Shown one piece after another: positions 1-8,700 of a stretch of DNA of 17,144 bases. Position 1 is the stretch's first letter; each line of letters starts with the position of its first letter. A program made the translations under genes and the position numbers. The DNA comes from Gammaproteobacteria bacterium (GTDB lineage: Bacteria > Pseudomonadota > Gammaproteobacteria > Arenicellales > Arenicellaceae): contig DNHK01000383.1 in assembly GCA_003485905.1 (NCBI GenBank), forward strand, positions 1 to 17,144, written 5' to 3'. The notes beneath the pieces are model-generated. The model saw only the letters and a list, made by a program, of their open reading frames with translations. It did not search any database and was not told where the DNA came from.

Positions 1-505
1 GACACCGGCCTGGCAAGCTTTCTGGGGGCGCGTCAGTTAAGTTCTCTCCCGCTACTGTCATTCCCGCCGGGATCTCGTCTTGGCCGCAGACCCAAGACAC
101 CGGAGAGGTTGGTGACTCGTAGACATATACCGGTCTGATAGACACGATTTTACCTACTAGAGTAGGATGAACTTTATTGCCGAGAGTCAGGTGGATCGCC
201 CCATCAGAGACCTCCATTTGTTTTAAGTAGTTACCAATGATTCGTTCTGGCTCCGGAAAGCCTGCTGCTGCATTATCAGTCGGGAACCCTCCGTCTATCG
301 CATATAGCGCGGCTATTTGATTTTGATAGTTGCTAATAAGGTCAAGAGACTCAAGGACCTGAATCTGGGAGATTTCGCCAGTCCTAGATGGCAAAGCAAG
401 GAATGCGAGTATGGCAACTACTCCTACTACCGCCATCAATTCCAGTAATGTAAAGCCGGTAGTCGCGGTGTGTTTGTCAGGAATCTTTGAAGCTATTCTA
501 ATCAA
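1..505 (-). CDS. Type IV pilin-like protein (C-terminus cut by window edge)
   Basis: Translating the minus strand from 505 gives at least 168 residues without a stop. A 17-residue leader ending in Gly is followed by FTLLELMAVVGVVAILAFLA, the type III signal sequence cleaved and N-methylated by prepilin peptidase, with Glu at mature position 5. The hydrophobic helix runs to about residue 40. Near the edge there is a Cys in SWVCG, then an IPAGMTVAG segment, then PGRC. These look like the D-region disulfide cysteines and C-terminal end of PilA-type pilins, so only a few residues should be missing. The only plausible start is TTG (505-503), because an in-frame TAA lies directly upstream; GAGG sits 13 nt away. 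The start overlaps the stop of the preceding peptidase (TTGA), which suggests translational coupling. It could be a major pilin or a minor/pseudopilin; the pilin-like tail favours a true pilin. Confidence 0.85.
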   Translation of the reverse strand, partial: MIRIASKIPDKHTATTGFTLLELMAVVGVVAILAFLALPSRTGEISQIQVLESLDLISNYQNQIAALYAIDGGFPTDNAAAGFPEPERIIGNYLKQMEVSDGAIHLTLGNKVHPTLVGKIVSIRPVYVYESPTSPVSWVCGQDEIPAGMTVAGENLTDAPPESLPGRC

Positions 506-1476
506 TTATTTACCAAAGCCTCGCTGGTTGAGAAATTATCTAGCCAATTGTGTAAATCAGCCCACATATGTTGGGTCTCAGGTGTATCTGGAATTTCATA
601 GGAATGTTTAAGCTCGATTGTAATCACCGGTACGTTGCGTGACATACCAGCGTAATTACCTAGGGAGCCTGGAAAAGTACCTAATAGATAGAGGTTTAAT
701 GGTCCAAGTGTTCTAGGGGCAATTGATAAATCATTAGAGTCGAAGTCAAAAATTCCTAATGGGGCGTGTACAGAAATAATTGCATCAGGGTCGAACTCCT
801 CAATTTGCTGCATGAGCCATTGAGTTTCAGGCTCGCTCGCAGGCTCGACACCCGGAAAGTAGCGTTCGTTACTTCCTTTCCCTTTCCAGTATTTGTCTGC
901 TTGAGTTAACCAGTTCGGGGTGGGTAGATTGCGATTTAAATCGATCCCATTAGCATTGGTTCGGGTAGCACGAGAGCTTAGAATGCCGTCTGGATTGGCG
1001 GCTGGTAATACTCGCCACAGTGTATTCGGTGAGGGTGAACTATTTAGTTGGGTGAGCCAACTAAATACTAATTTTATAGAAGACAACTCGTCGCCATGCT
1101 GACCACCCACCAGCAAGATTCGTCGGTTGCTAGGTGTTTCAAATATCGGCTTTACTTCCGCGTATAAAAGCGGCCGACCCTGGGCGGAGGTGATTTTCGA
1201 TGGATAAAGGCCATTATTGGTGCATGCCTCTATTTGTAATCCATTGAGCTTATCCGAAAGGCCTTGGCACAAATTATCAATTTCTGAGCGCTCGGAAGGT
1301 CCTAATGCTCTATAAGTATCTTCAGACTTTTCAATTGTTAGTGGGTTGGCGAACTCCATGCCACCTAATAATTTGTCCACAGGTTCTTCTAGCGCACTGA
1401 TGCTCGCACTGATGCTCGCAATCAGTGAGAAAATCAAAAATTTGCAGTATTTTGTCGTTTTTCTACTGTGAACCAT
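502..1476 (-). CDS. Secreted M14-family zinc carboxypeptidase (MpaA-like)
   Basis: Metallocarboxypeptidase fold of family M14, most like murein-peptide amidase MpaA, which trims the gamma-D-Glu-mDap bond of cell-wall peptides. Zinc ligands are seen in GGQHGDE (His and Glu, about residues 127 and 130) and in the His of ISVHAPLG (about 237). NGIDLNRN (about 176-183) carries the substrate-binding Asn-Arg, and the Glu of ITIELKH (about 288) is the expected general base. I chose ATG at 1476 because it gives a clean signal peptide: basic MVHSRKTTKYCK, a hydrophobic stretch of about 16 residues, then SISA|LEE. A TTG at 1521 would add 15 polar residues in front of that signal. Neither start has a good Shine-Dalgarno. 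A periplasmic site is inferred. The gene lies downstream of engB in the same direction and overlaps the pilin gene. The substrate is not determined by the sequence. Confidence 0.85.
   Translation of the reverse strand: MVHSRKTTKYCKFLIFSLIASISASISALEEPVDKLLGGMEFANPLTIEKSEDTYRALGPSERSEIDNLCQGLSDKLNGLQIEACTNNGLYPSKITSAQGRPLLYAEVKPIFETPSNRRILLVGGQHGDELSSIKLVFSWLTQLNSSPSPNTLWRVLPAANPDGILSSRATRTNANGIDLNRNLPTPNWLTQADKYWKGKGSNERYFPGVEPASEPETQWLMQQIEEFDPDAIISVHAPLGIFDFDSNDLSIAPRTLGPLNLYLLGTFPGSLGNYAGMSRNVPVITIELKHSYEIPDTPETQHMWADLHNWLDNFSTSEALVNN
1394..1420. repeat. 12-bp tandem duplication inside a signal-peptide coding region
   Basis: GCACTGATGCTC occurs twice in a row (1394-1405 and 1406-1417), followed by GCA of a partial third copy. 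On the minus strand this codes for the ASISASISA end of the M14 peptidase signal peptide. The length is a multiple of three, so a copy gain or loss would lengthen or shorten the hydrophobic core without shifting the frame. Confidence 0.8.
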
Positions 1477-1620
1477 GCGTGCATGATTGTTCCAATGAGA
1501 TCGTGAACGCAATCCTAGCAAGCATTGTTGGGCTATTCAAAAAAGTTTAAGATTTCCATCCTTGGTAAAGCGCCATTTTCACTAAAATATTTTAGAAGCG
1601 ACAAAATGCTAGTTGTTATT

Positions 1621-1640
1621 TGAGGCTAATTAGCCCCTCA
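1621..1640 (-). terminator. Stem-loop over the engB stop codon, weak terminator candidate
   Basis: TGAGG and CCTCA flank a short internal palindrome GCTAATTAGC, with one unpaired C. The hairpin includes the engB stop codon. Read on the minus strand it is followed by AATAACAAC rather than a T-run, so intrinsic termination is doubtful. It may only protect the mRNA 3' end. Confidence 0.25.
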
Positions 1641-2252
1641 GACTAGCCAATCTGTTATCACTTCTCTAATTTTGTTCAGTCCGTTTCCTTTTAGCGATGA
1701 AAATAGTTGTACGGAAAAGTTTTCTGATTGGTCCACAACGGTATTGGTAACTTTAAATAGACTTTGAGCTGCTTTGTTACGGCTGAGCTTATCGCATTTG
1801 GTGAGCAGTAAATGGGTCCGAATGGCGTTGTCTTTGCACCAGGCTATCATTTGTTGATCCAAATCCGTTAATGGGTGCCGAGAGTCCATAAGTAGAACCA
1901 ATCCGGTTAAGCTTTCTCGATTACCGAGGTATTCGAGAATCGATTGCTCCCATTGTTGCCTGACCTTCAACGGTACTTTCGCAAACCCATACCCAGGAAG
2001 ATCAACGATTCTCGCTGAGTCAGACAATTCAAAGAAGTTAATCTCTTGCGTCCTGCCGGGAGTTTTGCTTGTCCTTGCTAGCTTTCGCCTATTCATAATG
2101 CAATTAATCGCACTTGATTTTCCGACGTTTGAGCGTCCTGCAAAGGCTACCTCAGCCCCAATGTCCTCTGGCATGTGTGATTGTTTTGTAGCGCCAAGTA
2201 AAAATGTTGGGTTGCACAAAAGTGCGGGAATGGGTGCATTTGAATTATTCAT
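1638..2252 (-). CDS. engB: Ribosome biogenesis GTPase EngB (YihA/YsxC)
   Basis: A 204-residue TRAFAC GTPase needed for late assembly of the large ribosomal subunit; it acts in the cytoplasm. The GTPase motifs appear in order: G1 GRSNVGKS (39-46), G2 Thr in TPGRTQ (64-69), G3 DLPG (84-87) followed by the YGFAKVP segment typical of EngB, G4 TKCD (151-154), and G5 SSLKG (185-189). Length and a single G domain fit EngB rather than two-domain Der or Era. The ATG at 2252 is the only sensible start, although no clear Shine-Dalgarno precedes it. It is divergent from the cytochrome c4 gene, a neighbourhood also known from Pseudomonas. Confidence 0.97.
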   Translation of the reverse strand: MNNSNAPIPALLCNPTFLLGATKQSHMPEDIGAEVAFAGRSNVGKSSAINCIMNRRKLARTSKTPGRTQEINFFELSDSARIVDLPGYGFAKVPLKVRQQWEQSILEYLGNRESLTGLVLLMDSRHPLTDLDQQMIAWCKDNAIRTHLLLTKCDKLSRNKAAQSLFKVTNTVVDQSENFSVQLFSSLKGNGLNKIREVITDWLV

Positions 2253-2305
2253 ATTGAATTTGTAGCGGATAACGCTTAAATATTGCTTTGAATTTGCCCT
2301 AGCTA

Positions 2306-2334
2306 TTGTCGCTTATTTCACGACATGATATAAA
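2306..2334 (+). promoter_or_regulatory. Sigma70-type promoter for cytochrome c4
   Basis: TTGTCG (2306-2311, 4 of 6 matches to TTGACA), a 17-bp spacer and TATAAA (2329-2334, 5 of 6 matches to TATAAT) lie in the engB/cytochrome divergent region. Transcription would start near 2341, leaving a leader of about 105 nt. This is the best -35/-10 pair I can see in the window, but it was identified by eye. Confidence 0.55.
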
Positions 2335-2446
2335 CCGTGCCTCGTTTTAATACCGTGTTTTTTTGCTAAAATATTGGTTCAAATCACGTTTCGTCACCAG
2401 GTTTTGTAGATTTAGAGTTGGTGCGGAATTTATGGAGCATTTATTA

Positions 2447-3064
2447 ATGTTGTTTAAGTCAAAAATTTCAATTTTCGTGAGTCTGCTTATTCTATGTTCT
2501 CCGATTAGTAGTCAGGCTGCTGGGAGTATCGAAGCTGGTAAGCAGAAGAATGCTCTGTGCGCAGCATGCCATGGCGCAGACGGCGTTAGTCTAGTTCCAC
2601 TGTATCCTAATTTAGCGGGTCAGGTACCGGGTTATATTGCAGCACAGTTAGCTGGGTTTAAATCAGGTGAGCGAGTATCGCCAATCATGGCACCGTTTAT
2701 TATGGCGCTGACTGATCAAGATATGGCTGACCTTGACGCTTTTTATGCTTCTTTGGACCCAGTGGCGCGGGCAATCCCAGAAGGATTGGAGGAAGTCGCC
2801 CTTGAAGGTCAAAAAATTTATCGTGGCGGATTTGCGGAGCGCGAAATTGCGTCGTGTATGAGTTGTCATGGCCCTAGTGGGCATGGGATCCCGACTCTCT
2901 ATCCGCGAGTTTCGGCACAATCATCTGATTACTTACAAACTCAATTATTGGCATTTAAGAAAGGTGAAAGAACGGGCTATAACGATATAATGTCTAACAT
3001 TGCCTTTGGTTTGTCTGAGCAGCAGATTAATGCTTTAGCGATTTATATGTCTGGTTTGAACTAG
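2447..3064 (+). CDS. Di-heme cytochrome c4, periplasmic
   Basis: A 205-residue class I c-type cytochrome with two similar domains, each with one covalent heme: CAACH (38-42) and CMSCH (137-141). Candidate axial Met ligands follow in SPIMAPF (about 81) and DIMSNIAF (about 182). Residues 1-25 form a Sec signal peptide (KSK, hydrophobic core, then SSQAA|GS). Cytochrome c4 carries electrons from the bc1 complex toward terminal oxidases, including cbb3 types. I chose ATG at 2447 because GGAG lies 8 nt upstream and the signal peptide is then of normal length. A TTG start at 2363 would add 28 residues that look like untranslated leader. Length fits the family. The gene has its own promoter and a strong terminator, so it is probably monocistronic. 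Confidence 0.93.
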   Translation: MLFKSKISIFVSLLILCSPISSQAAGSIEAGKQKNALCAACHGADGVSLVPLYPNLAGQVPGYIAAQLAGFKSGERVSPIMAPFIMALTDQDMADLDAFYASLDPVARAIPEGLEEVALEGQKIYRGGFAEREIASCMSCHGPSGHGIPTLYPRVSAQSSDYLQTQLLAFKKGERTGYNDIMSNIAFGLSEQQINALAIYMSGLN

Positions 3065-3087
3065 AGTAATAGTTAAATATTTTTATG

Positions 3088-3119
3088 AGGCGGCCTGCAG
3101 TAGCAAGGCCGCCTTTTTT
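3088..3119 (+). terminator. Rho-independent terminator of cytochrome c4
   Basis: A perfect 8-bp GC-rich stem, AGGCGGCC (3088-3095) with GGCCGCCT (3107-3114). The 11-nt loop can itself pair TGC/GCA. A run of six T follows (3114-3119). It lies 24 nt after the cytochrome stop codon. Confidence 0.93.
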
Positions 3120-3129
3120 ATTGTCTGAT

Positions 3130-3155
3130 TAACTCGTAAACTGAGTTACTTTTTT
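3130..3155 (+). terminator. Second, weaker terminator-like hairpin directly before addB
   Basis: TAACTC (3130-3135) pairs with GAGTTA (3143-3148) around a 7-nt loop, and six T follow (3150-3155). The stem is short and AT-rich. It may back up the preceding terminator or act in the leader of the nuclease gene, whose start is only 20 nt further on. Confidence 0.4.
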
Positions 3156-3175
3156 GGCGCTAAGGTGTGGTTTTG

Positions 3176-5779
3176 ATGGACGACTGGTTGGAGCAAATAG
3201 ATGGAGACTCGCTCGTTCTGGTGGCTACGACTCGTTTGTTGCAGAGCGTACAGCGCGAATATGCACTTAAGCAGCAAGATCGTGGGCAGCTGGTCTGGGA
3301 AAGCCCCAAGGTATACACCTGGTACGAATTTTTGGCCGAGCAGTATCGATTGTGGTCGCGGCGCCAAGAACATGCGCCCCTTTTACTAAGTACAATACAA
3401 GAACGGCTGCTATGGCAAGACGCTCTTGGCGTTGCTCTGCGTGGTCAGTTGGCCTCGAATATTGGCCTGATGGATCAAAACAAAGCATCAAAAACAGCCC
3501 AGCGAAGCTACATGATGATGCAGGAGTGGCATATAACGCATGAGCAATTGCACGGTGTTGACGATCAAGATGGCCTCCTATTTGCGGATTGGATAACAGA
3601 ATTCACTCGATTGTGTAAAGCTAACGGTTGGGCTGGTACTGCTTCGTTGAATGCTTGGGCACTCGAAAACCTAAGTATTTTTGTAAATACACCCCAGTGT
3701 TTATGGTTGGGATTTGATTTGCTTACGCCCGCTCAGCGACACTGGCGAGATATGTTGGTGGATAAAGGGCTTCGGAGTATTGAAGTCTCTTTAACCAATA
3801 CAACTAGGCCACAACAGATCATCAAGTATCCAGACTCTTTAACTGAGTTAACCTCTGTATTTCGGGAATGTAGAGGTGAGTTGGAGCGTGATCAGAGCTT
3901 GCGTTTGGCTGTAGTAGTACCGCGATTGGAGCATCTATTGCCGCAAGCTAAGCGTGCCGCTCGACAGGTTTTCTATCCAGCTGCAGCGCCGCGAGTATTG
4001 CAATCTAACCATCCAATATATGAATTTTCCTTAGGTGAGAGTTTGGGGGATCAACCACTGGTTTTTGCTGCTCTCAACCTTATCTCGGCTCTTGGCCAAA
4101 GCCTGCATTATGATCAAGTAACGCACATCTTCGATTGCCCTTGGTCTGCAGTAGGAACAAACTTGATAAGTAAGAAGTTAGTAAGGAGCTTGCGCAGGTA
4201 TTCGAGTAGTACATTTACTTTGTCGTATTTACAACGGCAGCTGGCAAGCTTGGATGAGTTTGGTGAAGCACCGGAGGCATTTAATCATCTAGTCAAGCTT
4301 CAGGAAGGTTTGCCTCGACGGCAATCACCTGATCTTTGGGGTAAGGTTTTTTCTAGCGTTCTGGATGGCGCCGCATGGACGCAAACCTGCGAGCTAGATT
4401 CTACAGAATTTCAACAAAAAGAGGCGTGGGAAGGTCTTTTGCGGGAGTTTGCTTCTTTAGGCAGCATTAAACCGAAACTTGAGTTTTCTGAGGCGCTTCA
4501 GCTGTTGCGTGAACTATCAAGCGCCCCTTTTCAAATTCAATCAAGTAATGCGGCGCTGCAAGTTATGGGCGCTCTTGAAGTGGCAGGTCAAACGTTTGAT
4601 AGGGTATGGTTAACCGGATTGAACGGTCAAGACTGGCCCGGTCATATGCGGCCGCACCCATTTGTTCCAGCTTTTCTTCAAAAATTGGCGGGTGTACCAG
4701 ATGCAGACCCTGAAAGTTTTTATACTCGGGCTCAAAATATCTTGGTGCGAATATTCGCCGCAAGCGAGATTGTGACGCTTAGCTATTCAAGCGGGAGAGA
4801 TAACCTTTCAGCGAGCAGATTGTTAGGGGTTACGAAAACTGTAATTGCCGGACCTTTGGAGAAAGTCAATCAAGCCTCATTAAAGGTAGTTTCGGATGTG
4901 TCGGGTCCAACGCTTGGGCAGGTTAGAGGTGGTTCCCAGATTTTTACAAACCAATCAAAGTGTCCGTTTAGAGCTTATGTTACACACCGTTTGGGTGCGA
5001 TAAAGATTCAAGATCAGTCGTTGGGGTTAGACCCAGCCGAGCGTGGAACATTAGTCCACCGTGTGCTTGAACGATTTTGGGCGGCCGGTGATATGCAACA
5101 GGACCTGGTAGACGAGTCAGTAGTTACAAGTAAGCTCGAGTGCGCGGTGACGGATGTATTAGCTGAGCAGAGTTATTCAGCCGGTGATTTGCGTGGAGCG
5201 CAGTTGGAATTAGAGCGTGAGCGCTTGATCGCACAGATTCAATCGTGGCTGAAAGTTGAAAAATATCGCGAATCATCATTTACTGTTAGCGCAACAGAGA
5301 AAAAATTTAGTGGGTCGATATTTGGTATCGATGTCAATTTAAGCCTTGATCGAGTCGACGATTTGAAAGACGGCAGTCGATTAGTGCTTGATTACAAAAC
5401 AGGTACACCGGTGCTAAGTGATTTATTTAGTGATAGACCTGAGGAGCCACAGCTTCTACTTTACCAGGTTGCGTTAGATCAACAGGAGTCGGATGCAAAA
5501 AAAATCGGCATCGGCTATGGAGTTATTAATAGCAGTAAAACAAATTTGGTTGCTGTATTGCCCCAGGGCGAGGATGTTTCGGTTATTGGAGGGCGCAAGC
5601 CGTCGGATTGCAGCAAATGGGATTTGTTGGTGCCGAGATGGAAACGCACGATAGAGGTACTGGCTGACGAGTTTAACGTAGGCTATGCGGCAATCACACC
5701 GTCTAAAAACGCTTGCCGGTATTGTGATCTAAAAGCCGTTTGTCGCATTCAGCAATCCCGGCCTGAGGTGGAAACCTGA
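3176..5779 (+). CDS. AddB-like subunit, PD-(D/E)XK nuclease with Fe-S cluster
   Basis: An 867-residue protein resembling the AddB-like 'probable DNA repair protein' family of proteobacteria. The N-terminal helicase-like part opens with SLVLVATTRLLQSV and has no GxGKT, so ATP is probably not hydrolysed here. The C-terminal RecB-type nuclease shows His628 (GTLVHRVLERF), Asp725 (LDRVDD), Asp739-x-Lys741 (LDYKTG) and Gln759 (PQLLLYQ). Cys596 (SKCPFRAY), with Cys847, Cys850 and Cys856 (CRYCDLKAVC), matches the C...CxxCx5C pattern that binds a 4Fe-4S cluster in AddB. ATG at 3176 has AAGG about 10 nt upstream; a GTG at 3167 would leave no room for it. Its stop overlaps the ATG of the helicase gene by one base. 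The expected role is processing double-strand DNA ends for recombination as a complex with its neighbour. Confidence 0.88.
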   Translation: MDDWLEQIDGDSLVLVATTRLLQSVQREYALKQQDRGQLVWESPKVYTWYEFLAEQYRLWSRRQEHAPLLLSTIQERLLWQDALGVALRGQLASNIGLMDQNKASKTAQRSYMMMQEWHITHEQLHGVDDQDGLLFADWITEFTRLCKANGWAGTASLNAWALENLSIFVNTPQCLWLGFDLLTPAQRHWRDMLVDKGLRSIEVSLTNTTRPQQIIKYPDSLTELTSVFRECRGELERDQSLRLAVVVPRLEHLLPQAKRAARQVFYPAAAPRVLQSNHPIYEFSLGESLGDQPLVFAALNLISALGQSLHYDQVTHIFDCPWSAVGTNLISKKLVRSLRRYSSSTFTLSYLQRQLASLDEFGEAPEAFNHLVKLQEGLPRRQSPDLWGKVFSSVLDGAAWTQTCELDSTEFQQKEAWEGLLREFASLGSIKPKLEFSEALQLLRELSSAPFQIQSSNAALQVMGALEVAGQTFDRVWLTGLNGQDWPGHMRPHPFVPAFLQKLAGVPDADPESFYTRAQNILVRIFAASEIVTLSYSSGRDNLSASRLLGVTKTVIAGPLEKVNQASLKVVSDVSGPTLGQVRGGSQIFTNQSKCPFRAYVTHRLGAIKIQDQSLGLDPAERGTLVHRVLERFWAAGDMQQDLVDESVVTSKLECAVTDVLAEQSYSAGDLRGAQLELERERLIAQIQSWLKVEKYRESSFTVSATEKKFSGSIFGIDVNLSLDRVDDLKDGSRLVLDYKTGTPVLSDLFSDRPEEPQLLLYQVALDQQESDAKKIGIGYGVINSSKTNLVAVLPQGEDVSVIGGRKPSDCSKWDLLVPRWKRTIEVLADEFNVGYAAITPSKNACRYCDLKAVCRIQQSRPEVET

Positions 5780-8700
5780 TGGCAAGACCAGCTGACTTGT
5801 TGGTTCGGAAACAGGTGCTCGATCCCACAGAGTCATTCATTGTTCAAGCGCCAGCCGGTTCAGGGAAAACATCGCTGCTTACGCAGCGCTATTTAACGCT
5901 GCTGGCGCGGGTGAATAAGCCGGAAGAGATTTTGGCAATTACTTTCACCCGTAAAGCCGCAGCAGAAATGCGTGAGCGAATTCTTGAGGCATTGCAGTGC
6001 GCCGCTGATGGTAGATCGGCAATCGAACCTTATGAAAAGCAAACCTTGGTACTGGCGCAGGCAGCATTAGTTCGAAACCATCAGCAGAACTGGGACATCT
6101 TGACCCGGCCTGAACGATTAAAGATAAATACAATAGATGGCTTTTGCGCCCAAATGGTTCGTCAAATGCCCTGGTTAAGTGGTGTAGGGGCACCATTAAA
6201 CACAACTGAGCAGCCTGATAGTCTGTACTTAGCGTCGGCTCAGGCCAGCGTCGCGAGCCTTACTTATTCGAATGGACGATTCAATGATAGTTTGAAAGCA
6301 GTTCTTCGCGCACAAGATAACAATGTTGATCGGGTGGTAAAACAAATTGCGGCAATGTTGGCGCGGCGTGACCAGTGGTTGCGACATGTGTTCGATGGCG
6401 AGTTCGGTGCTGGTCAGGAGCAGTTGGCAGCGGCATGGCGCGAAGTGATTGACGAACAAATCCAGGAGGTTTCTGGTGCTTTGGAACAGAAATTTGTAGA
6501 AAGGGCGATTAGTGTGGGTGCCGCCGCCGCCGAACGATTGCCTGCAGACAAAAAAAAATCTGAGATTATTAATTTGCTGGGTGTAAAGCGTATGCCGGTG
6601 AAAGGTGACGCTGCAATTCGTGTCTGGCGTGGGCTGGCTGCGATGCTACTTACCAGCCGTAAGCCTCGTAAAACAGCTAATGTGAATTTGGGGTTTCCTG
6701 TTGGGGATGAATTTGCAAGCGCAAAGAAAGACGTTAAGCAATTATTCGATGAACTTGCAGCTGATGATCTAGCTGTTGACGCTTTAAATCGGTTGAGCGA
6801 ACTACCGGATAAGGAGTTTGATGAACAACAGTGGTTGCAGTTACAGGCATTAGCAGATGTTCTGAAATTAGCGGCTGCAGAATTGAAGCTACAGTTTATT
6901 GCAAATGGGGTGGTGGATTTTGCGGAGGTTTCTCAACGAGCATCCCATGCTTTGGGTTGTATCGATGAGCCATCGGAGCTAGCGTTAAAACTAGATTATG
7001 CCCTTACGCATCTTCTGGTAGATGAGTTTCAAGATACTTCACATAGTCAGTTTGAGTTGTTGGAAAGCTTAATGTCTGGCTGGCAGATAGACTCTGGTAA
7101 GACGGTATTTTTCGTCGGTGACCCGATGCAGTCAATTTATCGGTTCCGAGAAGCTGATGTCGGTTTGTTCCTAAGAGTAATTGAAAAGGGTATCGGTGAT
7201 TTTAAGCCGGTGTATTGTCAGCTTTCGGCGAATTTTCGTTCTGATCCTGCGCTTATTACTTGGTTCAATCGGGTCTTTAGACAAAGCATGCCGGCAGATA
7301 GCGATATTGCTTTGGGTGCGGTTAGTTATAGTGATTCCACCGCAGGGTGTGAATCGTTCGATAGTAGTGGAGTGTCTGTTCGAGTTTGCGAGAATCAGGT
7401 TGCGGAAGCAGAACAAGTGGTAGAAGCAGTTTCAGAATGCCTACAACGCGGCGATCAGAAAATTGCAGTGTTGGTGCGAAGTAAAGCTCATTTGGCAGAG
7501 ATTCTTCCAAGGTTGCGGAGTCAGAGTATTCCCTATCATGGCGTAGATATAGATCCATTGCAGCACCAATCCGCACTGATTGATTTGCGTTTGATAACAA
7601 TTGCGATAGTAGAACCTGAAGACCGAATTGCTTGTTTAGGCTTGTTACGTTCGCCACTCGTGGGATTGTCCCTAGCCGAAATAAAGGCACTAGTCCAAAT
7701 CGACTATGAGGGGAGCCTGTGGGATTGTATAAATGATCAAAGTCGTATTTCTACGCTTGATCAAAATGCACGAGCGCGCTTGTCTCACCTAAATACCCTA
7801 ATGTCTGAAGCGATGGTAATGCGTAAAAAGTTCCCCGTGCAGCCGATAGTTGAGTACGTTTGGCATAACCTTGGAGGCTTACAAACGATGGGCGGGGTCG
7901 GTTCATCGGATATTGATTCGTACTGGCAGTTGTTGGATCAACTCGGCAGTAAGGGTGAACTATCAATCGCCGATCTTGAATTACGGATCGAAAAGTTGGC
8001 CGCTACCGAAACGCCGCAAAACGATGACGTTCGGGTTGAATTAATGACAATACACAAGGCGAAGGGGCTGCAGTTTGACTCGGTTATTTTGCCAGGACTC
8101 GCACGCAAAACACGAAGCGACGACCGTGCTTTTTTAATGTGGTCTGAGCAGCTTATACGTAGTTCTGGTAAGAACCGTCTCCTGCTTGCACCACTTTCCG
8201 GAATGGAAACTGATGCGCATTACGCTTACTTGAGCGGTCAGCAAAAGCAACGTTCTAAGTATGAACTGCAGCGGCTCATGTATGTAGCGTGTACCAGAGC
8301 TAAGCGGCATTTGTATCTCACAGCTGAGTTGCAGTTAGATAAAAACGCAGAGAGATACCAACCGCCGTCAAGCGACAAACCATTGCATCATCTGTGGTCT
8401 GCATTGGAGAGTGAGTTTCAGTCGAGCGACTTAATGGCGGCTGTTTTACCGAATGCCGAGGATAGTGAAGTAAAGCTAAGGTATTTATCTGATAGTTTTC
8501 AGATTCCACAGTATATACATATGCCGTGGCAGCAAAATAGCGAGGGCGTTGTTGCGGGTGGTGCGTCGCTGGAGTATGACTGGGCTGGTGATACGGCGCG
8601 TCAGGTTGGCCAATGGTTGCACAATTGGTTGCAGGTCGCATCTGACTCGAGCGCACTTCACAACATTCCTTCGCGCAAAAAGTTAGTCGGCGAATTAGCG

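Noticed and set aside
1582..1595. Perfect palindrome CTAAAATATTTTAG between engB and the M14 gene
   Set aside because: Low complexity and AT-rich, so likely by chance. No adjacent promoter could be fixed with confidence.
2363..2446. N-terminal extension of cytochrome c4 from a TTG
   Set aside because: It would place a basic, non-hydrophobic stretch before a complete signal peptide. The ATG at 2447 has GGAG at ideal spacing.
8318..8656. 112-codon antisense ORF inside the helicase gene
   Set aside because: No recognisable domain, and it lies wholly within a well-supported coding region in another frame. The other antisense ORFs in the window were dropped for the same reason.
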